In this document: positions 16,931 to 30,700 of the stretch, piece by piece | How the letters are laid out: every line of letters starts with the position of its first letter | How positions within the stretch are numbered: the first letter of the stretch is position 1 | Origin: Deltaproteobacteria bacterium | Lineage (GTDB): Bacteria; UBA10199; JACPAL01; JAHFST01 | Reading direction: 5' to 3' | NCBI GenBank assembly: GCA_023265625.1 | Contig: JAHFST010000011.1 | Coordinates: forward strand, 1 to 64,000 | DNA length: 64,000 nucleotides | The notes under the pieces: model-generated | Database searches by the model: none | Told to the model about the DNA's origin: nothing | What the model saw: the letters and a program-made list of their open reading frames with translations, nothing else | Program-made: the position numbers and the translations under genes

Positions 16931-16958
16931 GTAGGGGTTCAAAATTTTGAACCCCTAC
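16931..16958. repeat. Perfect 28-bp palindrome GTAGGGGTTCAAAA...
   Basis: GTAGGGGTTCAAAA is followed directly by its exact reverse complement, with no loop. It lies 29 bases before the small gene at 16987. The GTAGGGG ends are shared with palindromes at 46373 and 47437, suggesting a family of short dispersed repeats. Confidence 0.8.
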
Positions 16959-16986
16959 CCACATCAACCTTAGCCAGGAGGGCGTC

Positions 16987-17313
16987 ATGGAAACCAGCGA
17001 AACACTAGAGATGTTTGAGGGAGAAGAAGTGGTGCTGGGGACGGGGCTCCAAGAGGTGGCGTTTACGAACCCGACGAATCTGCAAATGGTGTTGGTGACC
17101 AGTTCGATGAATCACGAATATACCCGCCAAGAATATGAACAAGAGGAATCCTACCAACGTCGGCAAGAACTTGGCACGCGCATGGAGCATCTCAAGACGC
17201 TCTACTTCCACGCCCGCAAGAATCTTGCCCTGACCAACCCGGAAAAACTCGAGGAATTGGAACAGGACCTATCCCTGCAAAAACAAGTCATCCTGAACGA
17301 ATACATGATCTGA
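16987..17313 (+). CDS. Small uncharacterised protein
   Basis: 108 residues from an ATG behind AGGAGGG. The N-terminal 45 residues include a possible beta hairpin (EEVVLGTGLQEVAFTN). The rest is a charged helix-turn-helix hairpin: residues of about 50-80 (EYTRQEYEQEESYQRRQELG) and 85-108, the latter ending EELEQDLSLQKQVILNEYMI. I recognise no family. It sits alone between palindromic repeats and rlmB, 42 bases before the latter. The good ribosome site and ordinary composition support a real gene. Confidence 0.6.
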   Translation: METSETLEMFEGEEVVLGTGLQEVAFTNPTNLQMVLVTSSMNHEYTRQEYEQEESYQRRQELGTRMEHLKTLYFHARKNLALTNPEKLEELEQDLSLQKQVILNEYMI

Positions 17314-17355
17314 CTTCTTGCTTCTTGTCTTTTCTTTAGCTAGACCCTCCCCCCT

Positions 17356-18075
17356 ATGAGCGAATGGATCTATGGCCGTCATGCGGTGGTCGGAGTGCTG
17401 ACCGCGGGACGGCGCCGCAGTAACCAACTTTTTTTACTCCATGATAAAGGCGAAGAGGCCTTGTCGGCACTGGCCAAGCAACATCAAGTCCCCGTCCAGG
17501 TGGTCCCTCCTGCATTTTTCAGCAAACGGCTCCCCGCGGGGAGTGTCCATCAAGGCGTTTTGTTGGAGGCCGAACCCTATTCTTATGTCGCTTTTGAGGA
17601 GTTGCTGGATTGCACCGGGCTCCTGTTGTTGGACGAAATTCAAGACCCGCAAAACCTGGGGGCCTTGATCCGCTCGGCCCTCCTGTTGGGGATGGGGGGC
17701 GTGGTGATTAGTAGTGTGCGCGGGGCGGGGGTGGAGGGGGGGTGTCTCAAGGCCTCTTCGGGGGCGTGCGAATTATTGCCGATCGCCCGAGTCTCCAGTA
17801 TCGCCAATGCCCTGGAACGGCTGAAAGAACATGGTTTTTGGAGCTATGGGGCGGATCCCGGGGCGACGAAACTCCTGTACGATGAGGTCTTCCCAGCCAA
17901 GGTGGCCTTGGTCATTGGCAACGAGGGGAAGGGGTTGCGGCACCTCGTGAAGGAACGATGTGACATTTTGCTGCAAATCCCCATGAAAGCGGCGGAAGGG
18001 GTCGATTCCCTCAATGCCTCCGTGACGGGGGCCATCATGGGCTACGAGCTCGCCCGCCAACGCGGAAAAAAGTGA
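17356..18075 (+). CDS. rlmB: 23S rRNA 2'-O-ribose methyltransferase, TrmH/SpoU family
   Basis: 239 residues. An N-terminal substrate-binding domain (IYGRHAVVGVL) is followed by a SPOUT methyltransferase domain with its three motifs: DEIQDPQNLGALIRSA, then VIGNEGKGLRH, and LNASVTGAIMGYELAR at the C-terminus, which form the trefoil knot that binds S-adenosylmethionine. The best match is RlmB, which methylates G2251 of 23S rRNA; other TrmH-like targets cannot be excluded. It lies just upstream of the tRNA-tuf operon, separated by a promoter. Confidence 0.88.
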   Translation: MSEWIYGRHAVVGVLTAGRRRSNQLFLLHDKGEEALSALAKQHQVPVQVVPPAFFSKRLPAGSVHQGVLLEAEPYSYVAFEELLDCTGLLLLDEIQDPQNLGALIRSALLLGMGGVVISSVRGAGVEGGCLKASSGACELLPIARVSSIANALERLKEHGFWSYGADPGATKLLYDEVFPAKVALVIGNEGKGLRHLVKERCDILLQIPMKAAEGVDSLNASVTGAIMGYELARQRGKK

Positions 18076-18105
18076 ACTATTTTCGCAGTTTTTTTCAATA
18101 AGCTA

Positions 18106-18134
18106 TTGACTTTTTTTGTCAAAATCACTATTCC
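18106..18134 (+). promoter_or_regulatory. Sigma-70-type promoter of the tRNA-tuf operon
   Basis: TTGACT (18106-18111), 17-base spacer, TATTCC (18129-18134). It lies about 100 bases upstream of tRNA-Thr(TGT) and is the only good promoter seen before the tRNA block. Confidence 0.6.
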
Positions 18135-18232
18135 CATCCGGCTTCGTACCAAAAGACCCTCCAAAAATAGCGAGGGGGGTGTTTTGGTGTATTTGTAGTT
18201 GGAGCAGCTCTTCGCGGCAACTTTCCAAGATT

Positions 18233-18305
18233 GCTGGCGTAGCTCAGCTGGTAGAGCAGCTGATTTGTAATCAGCAGGTCGTCGGTTCGATTCCGACCGC
18301 CAGCT
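18233..18305 (+). tRNA. tRNA-Thr (anticodon TGT)
   Basis: 73 bases. Acceptor GCTGGCG pairs with CGCCAGC; anticodon stem GCTGA/TCAGC with loop TTTGTAA gives TGT; the T arm has TTCGATT. CCA is not encoded. It is first in the order Thr-Tyr-Gly-Thr-tuf, the same as in Escherichia coli. Confidence 0.96.
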
Positions 18306-18330
18306 TAGTAGGAGCAGGGGTTTCCGATAT

Positions 18331-18393
18331 ACGAAGAACGAATTACGAAGAACGAAATTTCCGGCGGGTGGCGTTCACGTTTTTCGTTCTTCG
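18331..18393. repeat. Direct and inverted CGAAGAACGAA repeats between tRNA-Thr and tRNA-Tyr
   Basis: ACGAAGAACGAA occurs at 18331-18342 and 18345-18356 and is inverted as TTCGTTCTTCG at 18383-18393. The precursor RNA could fold into a long hairpin between the two tRNAs. It fills most of the unusually long 114-base spacer. Confidence 0.65.
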
Positions 18394-18419
18394 GGAAAAA
18401 TTTCCAGGCGGAAATTTTT

Positions 18420-18502
18420 GGAGGGGTGGCCGAGTGGACTAAGGCACCAGACTGTAAATCTGGCGGCTCACGCCTTCGAAGGTTCGAATCCTTCCCCCTC
18501 CA
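18420..18502 (+). tRNA. tRNA-Tyr (anticodon GTA)
   Basis: 83 bases with a long variable arm, as expected for tRNA-Tyr. Acceptor GGAGGGG pairs with CCCCTCC; anticodon stem CCAGA/TCTGG, loop CTGTAAA. CCA is not complete in the DNA. Confidence 0.96.
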
Positions 18503-18546
18503 CAGTAAGGCAGGGGATGGGGTTTGGTGGGTTGGTGATTTTTTGT

Positions 18547-18618
18547 GCGGGAGTAGCTCAGTGGTAGAGCTCCTGCCTTCCAAGCAGGAGGTCGCGGGTT
18601 CGAATCCCGTCTCCCGCT
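18547..18618 (+). tRNA. tRNA-Gly (anticodon TCC)
   Basis: 72 bases. Acceptor GCGGGAG/CTCCCGC, anticodon stem CCTGC/GCAGG, loop CTTCCAA, T loop TTCGAAT. Confidence 0.96.
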
Positions 18619-18630
18619 TTTAAGAGTTCT

Positions 18631-18703
18631 GCCCACGTAGCTCAGTCGGTAGAGCATCTCCATGGTAAGGAGAAGGTCACCAGTTCGATTCTGGTCGTGG
18701 GCT
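18631..18703 (+). tRNA. tRNA-Thr (anticodon GGT)
   Basis: 73 bases. Acceptor GCCCACG/CGTGGGC, anticodon stem TCTCC/GGAGA with loop ATGGTAA, T stem ACCAG/CTGGT. It is followed immediately by two decayed tandem derivatives of itself. Confidence 0.96.
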
Positions 18704-18807
18704 TAAGTTGGTAGGGCATCTCCATGGTAAGGAGAAGAGCAAGCCGGCAAACTTGAGCCGGTGGCTCAAGGCAAACGGCGCGGTAGTATGATGATCTGGT
18801 CGTGGGC
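18703..18807 (+). repeat. tRNA-Thr(GGT)-derived 105-bp tandem unit A
   Basis: The unit keeps the D-arm-to-anticodon-stem part of tRNA-Thr(GGT) (GGTAG-GCATCTCCATGGTAAGGAGAAG) and the 3' end CTGGTCGTGGGC. The T-arm 5' side is replaced by about 58 bases containing a perfect hairpin CTTGAGCC-ggt-GGCTCAAG (18752-18770), enclosed by GCCG/CGGC. It lacks the acceptor 5' half, so it cannot be a normal tRNA. Confidence 0.85.
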
Positions 18808-18912
18808 TTAAGTTGGTAGAGAATCTCCATGGTAAGGAGAAGAGCAAGCCGGCAAACTTGAGCCGGTGGCTCAAGGCAAACGGCGCGGTAGTATGATGAT
18901 CTGGTCGTGGGC
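18808..18912 (+). repeat. tRNA-Thr(GGT)-derived 105-bp tandem unit B
   Basis: Same length and nearly the same sequence as unit A (differences include GGGCATC to GAGAATC). A shorter, degenerate third piece follows at about 18913-18962 (GGTCGGCGCGGTGGTATGATG). These units fill the leader between the last tRNA and tuf. Confidence 0.85.
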
Positions 18913-18996
18913 TTAAGAAGGAAGAGGGTGGTCGGCGCGGTGGTATGATGTTTTGGTCATGACATTTTAAACTGCATTTTACTGGGGAGAAACAAT

Positions 18997-20187
18997 ATGT
19001 CGAAGACAAAGTTTGAAAGAAAAAAACCGCACGTTAACGTCGGAACTATCGGCCATGTCGATCATGGAAAGACAACGCTGACTGCTGCGATTACCAAGGT
19101 TCTATCCAAAAAGGGTTGGGCGCAGTTTCTAGCATACGATCAAATCGATAAGGCTCCCGAAGAGCGCGAACGTGGTATCACGATCGCGACGGCCCATGTG
19201 GAATACGAGAGTGAGAAGCGTCACTATGCCCACGTCGATTGCCCCGGTCATGCGGACTACGTCAAGAATATGATCACGGGCGCGGCTCAGATGGATGGGG
19301 GGATTCTGGTGGTGAGTGCGGCCGATGGTCCGATGCCGCAGACACGCGAGCACGTGTTGTTGGCTCGTCAGGTGAACGTCCCTCATATCGTTGTTTATCT
19401 GAATAAGTGCGACATGGTTGACGATAAAGAGCTGCTTGAGTTGGTGGAGTTGGAAGTTCGTGAGTTGCTCAATAAGTATGATTTTCCGGGAGACAAGACC
19501 CCGATTATTCGTGGGAGTGCTTTGAAGGCCATGGAGGGGGATGCCGGTGAGTTGGGTGAACCTTCCATTTATAAATTGTTGGACGCGATTGATGCTTTTA
19601 TTCCAGAGCCGAAGCGCGATATCGACAAACCGTTTTTGATGCCGGTGGAAGATGTCTTCTCGATTTCGGGTCGTGGGACGGTGGCGACGGGTCGTGTGGA
19701 TCGTGGCAAGGTGAAGACCGGTGAGGAAATTGAGTTGGTGGGTATTCGTGATACGACCAAGACGGTGGTGACCGGCGTGGAAATGTTTCGTAAATTGTTG
19801 GATGAGGGGATGGCCGGTGACAACGTTGGATTGCTGCTTCGCGGGTTGAAGCGAGAAGATGTGGAGCGTGGTCAGGTGTTGGCGAAGCCGGGTTCGATTA
19901 CCCCGCACAAAAAGTTCAAGGCGGAAGTTTATATTTTAACTAAGGAAGAGGGTGGGCGTCATACCCCATTCTTTAACGGGTATCGCCCGCAGTTTTATTT
20001 CAGAACAACCGACGTGACGGGTCTGGTGACCCTGCCGGCTGGTGTTGAGATGGTGATGCCGGGCGACCGAGTGAGTGTTGTTGTGGATTTGATCACGCCG
20101 ATTGCCTTGGAGAAAGAACTACGTTTCGCGATCCGCGAGGGCGGGCATACCGTCGGCGCTGGTGTGGTGGCGGAAGTGGTTGAGTAA
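18997..20187 (+). CDS. tuf: Elongation factor Tu
   Basis: 396 residues, the usual length. It delivers aminoacyl-tRNA to the ribosome as a GTP complex. G1 motif GHVDHGKT at 19-26, the switch region RERGITI, DCPGH, and NKCD are all intact, followed by the two beta-barrel domains. An ATG with GGGGAGA upstream. This is the tRNA-linked (tufB-type) copy; no second copy is found between fusA and rpsJ. The long leader contains tRNA-derived repeats. Confidence 0.98.
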   Translation: MSKTKFERKKPHVNVGTIGHVDHGKTTLTAAITKVLSKKGWAQFLAYDQIDKAPEERERGITIATAHVEYESEKRHYAHVDCPGHADYVKNMITGAAQMDGGILVVSAADGPMPQTREHVLLARQVNVPHIVVYLNKCDMVDDKELLELVELEVRELLNKYDFPGDKTPIIRGSALKAMEGDAGELGEPSIYKLLDAIDAFIPEPKRDIDKPFLMPVEDVFSISGRGTVATGRVDRGKVKTGEEIELVGIRDTTKTVVTGVEMFRKLLDEGMAGDNVGLLLRGLKREDVERGQVLAKPGSITPHKKFKAEVYILTKEEGGRHTPFFNGYRPQFYFRTTDVTGLVTLPAGVEMVMPGDRVSVVVDLITPIALEKELRFAIREGGHTVGAGVVAEVVE

Positions 20188-20196
20188 GGATTTTTT

Positions 20197-20346
20197 ATGA
20201 GAACTATTTTTCAATTAGAATGTACGGCATGCAAGCATCGAAACTATTCGGCGACGAAGAATAAGCGTCTGACACCGGGTAAATTTGAGATCAAAAAGTA
20301 CTGCCGTTTTTGTCGCAAGCACGTGGCTCACAAAGAGACCAAGTAA
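20197..20346 (+). CDS. rpmG: Ribosomal protein L33
   Basis: 49 residues: [18 protein letters not shown] at the start, with zinc-type Cys pairs C9/C12 and C36/C39 (CTAC, CRFC), so this is the zinc-binding form. It starts 9 bases after the tuf stop and 16 bases before tRNA-Trp. A protein of the 50S subunit near the E site. Confidence 0.95.
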   Translation: MRTIFQLECTACKHRNYSATKNKRLTPGKFEIKKYCRFCRKHVAHKETK

Positions 20347-20362
20347 CGGCCCTGTCTCTCAT

Positions 20363-20435
20363 AGGGGAGTAGCTCAGTTGGTAGAGCACCGGTCTCCAAA
20401 ACCGGGGGTCGCAGGTTCGAACCCTGTCTCCCCTG
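20363..20435 (+). tRNA. tRNA-Trp (anticodon CCA)
   Basis: 73 bases. Acceptor AGGGGAG/CTCCCCT, anticodon stem CCGGT/ACCGG with loop CTCCAAA, T loop TTCGAAC. It lies between rpmG and secE, a common bacterial arrangement. Confidence 0.96.
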
Positions 20436-20482
20436 TGGGGGGCAGATGAGGGCACTCGTTGTGAAAGGTAAAGATAGCGACT

Positions 20483-20857
20483 ATGCAGACACAGAAGTGG
20501 GTTAATTTGGGATTGTTGGGGGCTGCGACGGCGCTGTTTCTTTTGTTCTCCCAGGTGTTTCGGATGGTTTGGGACTGGGGAGGGTGGGCGGTTGCGGCGG
20601 ATTGGCCCATTGAGCCGGTCTACTTGATTAGTTTTTTTCTGGCAGTGGTGATGGCCTTTGGGGCTCGTTGGTCGAAGCCGATCAATGGATTTATCAATGA
20701 GGTGGCCCTGGAGTTGTCGCGCGTGACTTGGCCTCAGCGGAAGGAGACGATTGGTTCCTCCGGTGTGGTGATTGTCTTGGTGGGTGTTGCCGCGGTTGTT
20801 TTGTTTATTATTGATCTCGTCTGGGGGACAGCCACCCGGGGATTATTTAAATACTAG
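20483..20857 (+). CDS. secE: Preprotein translocase subunit SecE
   Basis: 124 residues, the long proteobacterial type with three membrane helices (about 8-28, 45-65, 95-117) rather than the single-helix form. The conserved cytoplasmic segment E-SRVTWPQRKET precedes the last helix. It forms the SecYEG channel with the secY product encoded at 43551. The weak ribosome site leaves some doubt on the exact start. nusG follows after 12 bases. Confidence 0.93.
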   Translation: MQTQKWVNLGLLGAATALFLLFSQVFRMVWDWGGWAVAADWPIEPVYLISFFLAVVMAFGARWSKPINGFINEVALELSRVTWPQRKETIGSSGVVIVLVGVAAVVLFIIDLVWGTATRGLFKY

Positions 20858-20869
20858 AGAGGGTTTTCG

Positions 20870-21397
20870 ATGCAGCAATGGTACGTGGTTCATACTTATT
20901 CTGGATTTGAGCAAAAGGCCAAGAAGACCCTAGAGGATAAGGTCAAGTCTCTTGGTAAGGCCGATTTGATCACCGAGGTGTTGGTTCCTTCTGAGAATGT
21001 TGTCGAAATTAAAAAAGGGATCAAAAAGACTTCGAAGCGCAAGATTTTTCCGGGCTACATGTTGGTCCGGATGGAATTGAACGATGACACTTGGCATATT
21101 ATCAAGGGTATTCCCAAGGTTACGGGGTTTGTCGGCGGGAGTAAAAATCCCCCGGTGGTCCCTGATGAAGAGGTGGGACGTATTGCGCAACAGATTGCTG
21201 ATGGGGCGGGAAAACCCAAGCCAAAAGTTTCATTTGATAAAGGTGAGAGTGTTCGGGTAGTAGACGGCCCCTTTACGAGTTTCAATGGGATTGTCGACGA
21301 GGTGAAGCCGGAGCGGGGTAAGCTCAAGGTCTTAGTCAGCATCTTTGGCCGATCCACCCCGGTTGAGTTGGATTTCATGCAGGTGGAGAAGAACTAA
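20870..21397 (+). CDS. nusG: Transcription elongation/antitermination factor NusG
   Basis: 175 residues. The NGN domain starts [20 protein letters not shown], and the C-terminal KOW domain contains [21 protein letters not shown]. It binds RNA polymerase and links it to Rho or the ribosome. Normal length; sits in the conserved secE-nusG-rplK order. Confidence 0.97.
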   Translation: MQQWYVVHTYSGFEQKAKKTLEDKVKSLGKADLITEVLVPSENVVEIKKGIKKTSKRKIFPGYMLVRMELNDDTWHIIKGIPKVTGFVGGSKNPPVVPDEEVGRIAQQIADGAGKPKPKVSFDKGESVRVVDGPFTSFNGIVDEVKPERGKLKVLVSIFGRSTPVELDFMQVEKN

Positions 21398-21408
21398 AAG
21401 GAAATTTT

Positions 21409-21843
21409 ATGGCGCCTCCCGTTAAAAAAGTACAGGCTCAGATAAAGTTGCAGGTGCCGGCCGGCCAGGCGAATCCGGCCCCGCCGATTGGTCCCGCGCT
21501 CGGTCAGCACGGGGTCAACATCATGGAGTTTTGCAAACAGTTTAATGCCAAGACGCAAAAAATGGAGGCGGGGTTAATCATTCCCGTCATTATTACCGTT
21601 TATCAGGATCGCTCGTTTAGCTTTATCATGAAGACCCCACCGGTCTCCGTCTTGATCAAGAAGACGATCGGTTTGGCCAAGGGGTCCGGTCAGCCCAACA
21701 AGGAAAAGGTGGGGGTTCTGACCAAGGCTCAGGTCACTGATATTGCGAAGCAAAAGATGCCCGATTTAAATGTGAATACCCTCGAGGCCGCGATGCGCAC
21801 GGTCGAGGGTACGGCCCGCAGTATGGGAGTTGATGTTAAATAA
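21409..21843 (+). CDS. rplK: Ribosomal protein L11
   Basis: 144 residues. The N-terminal domain holds the proline-rich [16 protein letters not shown] signature and the C-terminal RNA-binding domain ends with [11 protein letters not shown]. It binds the GTPase-associated region of 23S rRNA. ATG behind AAAGGAA. rplA begins 22 bases after the stop. Confidence 0.97.
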   Translation: MAPPVKKVQAQIKLQVPAGQANPAPPIGPALGQHGVNIMEFCKQFNAKTQKMEAGLIIPVIITVYQDRSFSFIMKTPPVSVLIKKTIGLAKGSGQPNKEKVGVLTKAQVTDIAKQKMPDLNVNTLEAAMRTVEGTARSMGVDVK

Positions 21844-21865
21844 AAGGATAATGGTGGAGATATTT

Positions 21866-22567
21866 ATGCCAGGAAAAAAATACCGAACGGCAGTCGATAA
21901 GGTGGATCGTGATAAGCGATATACCTTGGCCGAGGCCCTCACCATGTTGCCGACGGTGAAATATTCTAAGTGGGATGAGACGGTGGATCTTGCCATTCGC
22001 CTCGGGGTGGATCCGAAGCAGACCGATCAAATGGTGCGTGGTGCGGCGCCGTTGCCTCATGGGTTGGGGAAGACGGTGCGTGTCATCGTGTTTGCCAAGG
22101 GAGAGAAGCAGAAAGAGGCCACTCAGGCCGGTGCGGATCAAGTGGGTGCGGAAGACCTGGTGGAAAAAATTGAACAGGGATGGTTGGAGTTTGATCAAGT
22201 GATTGCGACCCCGGATATGATGGGTCTGGTGAGTAAGTTGGGTCGCGTCTTGGGGCCTCGGGGTCTGATGCCCAATCCAAAGTTGGGTACCGTCACGTTT
22301 GAGGTGGGTAAGGCCGTCAAGGAAGTCAAGGCGGGTAAGGCTGAATTTAAGATTGATAAGGGCGCCATCGTCCACTCCTCTGTTGGGAAAATATCCTTTG
22401 ATTCTGGCAAGTTGAAAGACAATATTCATGCATTACTTGAAGCGGTACTTCGGGCCAAGCCGGCGACCTCCAAGGGGATTTATCTGCGGACGGTGACCAT
22501 TTCGACGACCATGAGTCCGGGGATTAAGTTGGATCCTGCCCAGTTGCAGACGGAGGTGGGTTTATGA
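21866..22567 (+). CDS. rplA: Ribosomal protein L1
   Basis: 233 residues from ATG 21866, which has GGTGGAG upstream and begins [15 protein letters not shown], matching the family start; an in-frame ATG at 21830 would overlap rplK. Conserved [13 protein letters not shown] is intact. L1 forms the stalk that releases E-site tRNA and in many bacteria represses its own mRNA. Its TGA overlaps the rplJ start codon (ATGA). Confidence 0.97.
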   Translation: MPGKKYRTAVDKVDRDKRYTLAEALTMLPTVKYSKWDETVDLAIRLGVDPKQTDQMVRGAAPLPHGLGKTVRVIVFAKGEKQKEATQAGADQVGAEDLVEKIEQGWLEFDQVIATPDMMGLVSKLGRVLGPRGLMPNPKLGTVTFEVGKAVKEVKAGKAEFKIDKGAIVHSSVGKISFDSGKLKDNIHALLEAVLRAKPATSKGIYLRTVTISTTMSPGIKLDPAQLQTEVGL

Positions 22568-23088
22568 GCTTGAAGCGTTCAGAGAAGGAAGTGGTGGTGA
22601 AGGGGATTGGGGATCGGTTTCGTGTGGCCACGTCCATGATCGTGACAGAATATGCCGGTTTGAAGGTCTCTGAGATGACCGAGTTGCGCCGCGAGATTCG
22701 CAAGGTGGATGGCGAGTTGCATGTTTTGAAAAATCGACTCGTGAAGCGTGCCCTGATGGACACCGAGATGAAGGTTTTGGCGGACTATCTCAAGGGGCCG
22801 ACGGCCATTGCGTTTAGCCATGGGGATCCAGTGGCCCTTTCCAAGGTGATCGCCAAGTATGTGGAGAGTTTGGAAAAGTTGAAGCTCAAGGGTGGTTTCT
22901 TGGGTGGCAAGTTGTTGGCGGCCAAAGATGTGCAGCAGATTGCCAAATTGCCTTCTAAGGAAGAATTGTACGCAAAATTATTGGGAACGTTACAGGCCCC
23001 AATTCAAGGAGTGTTACGGACCTTGCAAGGGGTTCCACAGAAACTTGTATTGGCTTTGAATGAAATCAAGAACAAGAAGGAAGCTTAA
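22564..23088 (+). CDS. rplJ: Ribosomal protein L10
   Basis: 174 residues. N-terminal rRNA-binding domain with [25 protein letters not shown]-terminal helix binds L7/L12 dimers. It overlaps rplA by four bases, so translation is coupled and there is no separate leader. Confidence 0.96.
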   Translation: MSLKRSEKEVVVKGIGDRFRVATSMIVTEYAGLKVSEMTELRREIRKVDGELHVLKNRLVKRALMDTEMKVLADYLKGPTAIAFSHGDPVALSKVIAKYVESLEKLKLKGGFLGGKLLAAKDVQQIAKLPSKEELYAKLLGTLQAPIQGVLRTLQGVPQKLVLALNEIKNKKEA

Positions 23089-23114
23089 AAAATAACGAAA
23101 GGGAGGGTAGTGGT

Positions 23115-23495
23115 ATGGCCGAAGTCGGAAAAATTGAGATTGTTGAGGCGCTCAAAAAAATGCCTCTGTTGGAAGTTGCCGAGCTAGTCAAGGACCTGGA
23201 ACAGGTTTTTGGTGTGTCTGCAGCCGCGCCAGTGATGATGGCGGGGCCAGGTGGTGGTGCCGCTGCGGCTGCCGCTGAGGAACAGACCGAGTTTACGGTC
23301 GTTCTGCTTGCTGCGGGCGAAAATAAGATCAATGTCATCAAGGAAGTGCGTGCCATTACGGGTCTTGGCTTGAAAGAAGCGAAGGACTTGGTTGAGGGTG
23401 CCCCTAAGAACGTGAAGGAAGGCGTTTCCAAGGATGATGCGAAGAAGATGAAGGAACAGCTCGAGAAGGCTGGCGCCAAAGTCGAAGTTAAATAA
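23115..23495 (+). CDS. rplL: Ribosomal protein L7/L12
   Basis: 126 residues. An N-terminal dimerisation domain, an Ala/Gly/Pro hinge (about 36-54), and a C-terminal domain with KIKVIKEVR-like [23 protein letters not shown], which binds translation factors. Start ATG behind GGGAGGG. A hairpin lies between this gene and rpoB. Confidence 0.97.
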   Translation: MAEVGKIEIVEALKKMPLLEVAELVKDLEQVFGVSAAAPVMMAGPGGGAAAAAAEEQTEFTVVLLAAGENKINVIKEVRAITGLGLKEAKDLVEGAPKNVKEGVSKDDAKKMKEQLEKAGAKVEVK

Positions 23496-23524
23496 CTCAA
23501 GGCTCGAAATGAGTTGTTTTGGTA

Positions 23525-23557
23525 GGGGAGTTCCCTGACGGGGATTGCTCCATTTTT
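23525..23557 (+). terminator. Attenuator-like hairpin between rplL and rpoB
   Basis: GGGGAGTTCCC-tgac-GGGGATTGCTCC is an imperfect stem followed by ATTTTTTG. A partial terminator at this place is known in E. coli, where it lowers rpoBC expression relative to rplJL. The stem here has G-T pairs, so strength is uncertain. Confidence 0.5.
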
Positions 23558-23594
23558 TGCTTGGATCGTTATCTACGCCAATTGGGAGGCCAAC

Positions 23595-27701
<4,107 letters not shown>

Positions 27702-27713
27702 CTAGGAGGTCTT

Positions 27714-30700
27714 GTGTCTGATGTTTTCAGCTTTTTTGAGAAGCCGAGGGATCCTCAGGTTTATAAGGGAGTGCGACTCAGCCTCGCCTCTCCTGAGAAA
27801 ATTCGTGAATGGTCTCATGGTGAGGTAAAAAAACCAGAGACAATCAATTATCGTACCTTCAAGCCGGAACGTGACGGTTTATTCTGCGCTAAGATCTTCG
27901 GGCCAGTCAAAGACTACGAATGCAATTGTGGTAAATATAAGCGCATGAAGCATCGCGGGATTGTTTGCGAAAAGTGCGGCGTGGAGGTGATTGCCTCCAA
28001 GGTCAGGCGGGAGCGGATGGGGCATATTACCCTGGCCACCCCGGTGGCCCACATCTGGTTTTTGAAGAGCCTGCCCTCCAGGATTGGGATCATGCTGGAT
28101 ATGTCATTGCGTGATCTGGAAAAGGTGCTCTATTGCGAGGCCTACGTCGTGACCGATCCGGGTAACTCGGAATTTGCGGAAGGCGAGATTATTTCTGAGT
28201 CCATTTATCAAAAGGCTTATGCCGAAGGATTGAAATTTTCCGTGGGCATTGGCGGTGAAGTCGTCGGCTCCTTGCTCAAAAAACTTAATTTAGAAGATTT
28301 AATGAAGAAAGTTCGCAAAGATTTGGCCGCGACGAAGTCGGAGGCGACGCGCAAAAAACTCTCGCGACGCTTGAAACTCTGCGAGGCCTTTATTCATTCA
28401 GGCAATAAACCGGAGTGGATGATGGTCGAGACGATTCCGGTATTGCCTCCGGATCTGCGTCCGTTAGTGCCGCTGGATGGCGGGCGTTTTGCCACGTCCG
28501 ATTTGAATGATCTCTACCGGCGTGTGATCAACCGTAACAATCGGCTCAAGCGCTTGATGGAGCTCAATGCCCCCGATATTATCATTCGCAATGAGAAGCG
28601 GATGTTGCAGGAGGCGGTGGATGCGCTGTTTGACAATGGTCGGAGGAGCAAGGTCTTCACGGGGCCCAATAAGCGCCCGTTGCGTTCCCTCTCCGATATG
28701 TTGAAGGGGAAGCAAGGTCGTTTCCGGCAGAATCTTTTGGGAAAACGCGTCGACTACTCGGGTCGTTCGGTCATTGTGGTCGGCCCTGAGCTTCGCTTGC
28801 ACCAGGCGGGACTTCCCAAGGTCATGGCCTTGGAGTTGTTCAAGCCCTTTATTTACCAAAGATTGGAAGAACGCGGTTTTGTCTCCACGATTAAGGGAGC
28901 CAAGAAGATGGTTGAGAAGGAACGTCCGGAGGTTTGGGATGTGTTGGAAGAGGTGATTCGTGAACATCCCATCATGCTCAATCGGGCGCCAACGTTGCAT
29001 CGTTTGGGTATCCAGGCCTTTGAACCCGTGTTGATTGAAGGGAAGGCGATCCAATTGCATCCCCTCGTTTGCACGGCCTTTAACGCCGACTTTGACGGTG
29101 ACCAAATGGCCGTCCATGTGCCGCTTTCTCTTGAGGCACAAATCGAGACCCGGGTGTTGATGATGAGCACCAACAACATTCTTTCGCCCGCTTCCGGTAA
29201 GCCGATCATTGTCCCATCCCAGGATATGGTTTTGGGGATCTACTACCTGACCCGCGAGATGCCTTATTCCAAGGGTGAGGGAAAGATATTCTCCTCTCCG
29301 GACGAGGTCCGCATTGCCTATGACGCCGGGGAGATTGATTTACATGCCAAGATTAAGGTTCGGATTGATGGGGCGCGGGTCGAGACGACCGTTGGGCGTG
29401 TTATCTTGTTTGATGCGTGCCCGGAAGGGATTCCTTTCTCGTTCGTCAACAAGGTTTTGGATAAGAAGGCTGTCGCGGATTTGATTGAGGCCTGCTACCG
29501 CACCTTGGGCAGCAAGGCGACGGTTTTGCTGGCGGATCACTTGAAGGACATGGGTTACATGTATGCGACCAAGGCGGGGACCTCGGTCTGCATTGACGAC
29601 ATGAAGATTTCCGCCACCAAGCAAAAACTAATTGAGAGCGCGCAACGCGAGGTTCGTGAGATCGAGAATCAATACCAGGACGGTTTGATTACGGCCGGAG
29701 AAAAATACAATAAGGTTGTCGATATTTGGGCGCAGATCACCGAGGACGTGGCGCGCGAGATGATGAAGGGGATGAGTACGGACATCGTTGAGGGGGAGAA
29801 GGGTGAAAAGAAGGAGATTGCCAGCTTTAACCCGATCTTCATGATGGCCGACTCCGGGGCTCGCGGTAGCGCCCAGCAGATGAGGCAATTGGCCGGGATG
29901 CGCGGTTTGATGGCGAAACCTTCCGGTGAAATCATTGAAACTCCGATCACCGCCAACTTCCGCGAAGGCCTGACCGTGTTACAGTACTTTATTTCCACAC
30001 ACGGTGCCCGCAAAGGCTTGGCTGATACGGCCCTCAAGACCGCGAACTCCGGTTATCTGACGCGGCGCTTGGTGGATGTGGCGCAAGATGTCATTATTTT
30101 TACGCCAGACTGCGCGACGGTTGATGGGATCGAGATGAGCGCCCTGGTGGAAGGCGGGGAAATTATCGAGCCAATGGGCGTGCGTATTTTAGGTCGGACG
30201 GCCCTGGAGGATATCTGTGACACCTTCACGGGTGAGGTTTTGGTGAAGTCTGGCAATGAGATTCAGGAAGATGATGTGGCGCGTATTGAGTCTTCCGGCC
30301 TGGAAAAGGTCAAGATTCGATCGGTGCTGACCTGTCAGAGTGAGTGGGGCGTTTGCATCAAGTGCTATGGCCGCGACCTGGCCCGTGGTCACACGGTGAA
30401 TATCGGGGAAGCGGCGGGGGTCATTGCCGCCCAGTCGATCGGGGAGCCGGGCACGCAGTTGACGATGAGAACCTTCCATATCGGCGGTGCTGCCTCGCGG
30501 CGCGTTGAGCAGAGCACCTTGGAAGTGCGTCACGAAGGATTTGTGAAATTTCATAATTTGAAGACGGTAACCAATAAGGAAAGCAACCTGACCGTGATGA
30601 ACCGCAACGGCGAGATCTCGGTGGTGAATGCGGAAGGTCGCGAGTGGGAGAAGTATTCGGTGATTTACGGGGCGCGTTTGTTGGTGAAGGAAGGCGACCC

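Noticed and set aside
18703-18912. CRISPR-like array
   Set aside because: Only two units of 105 bp, directly adjacent, derived from a tRNA, with no unique spacers and no cas genes.
18677-19009. Minus-strand frame with a repeated peptide near tuf
   Set aside because: The repeat comes from the tRNA-derived 105-bp tandem units and overlaps tRNA-Thr; there is no sign of protein selection.
19129-19908. Long minus-strand open frame (259 codons) opposite tuf
   Set aside because: It is a shadow of the highly biased tuf coding sequence, has a His/Thr/Arg-rich composition without a family, and no ribosome site.
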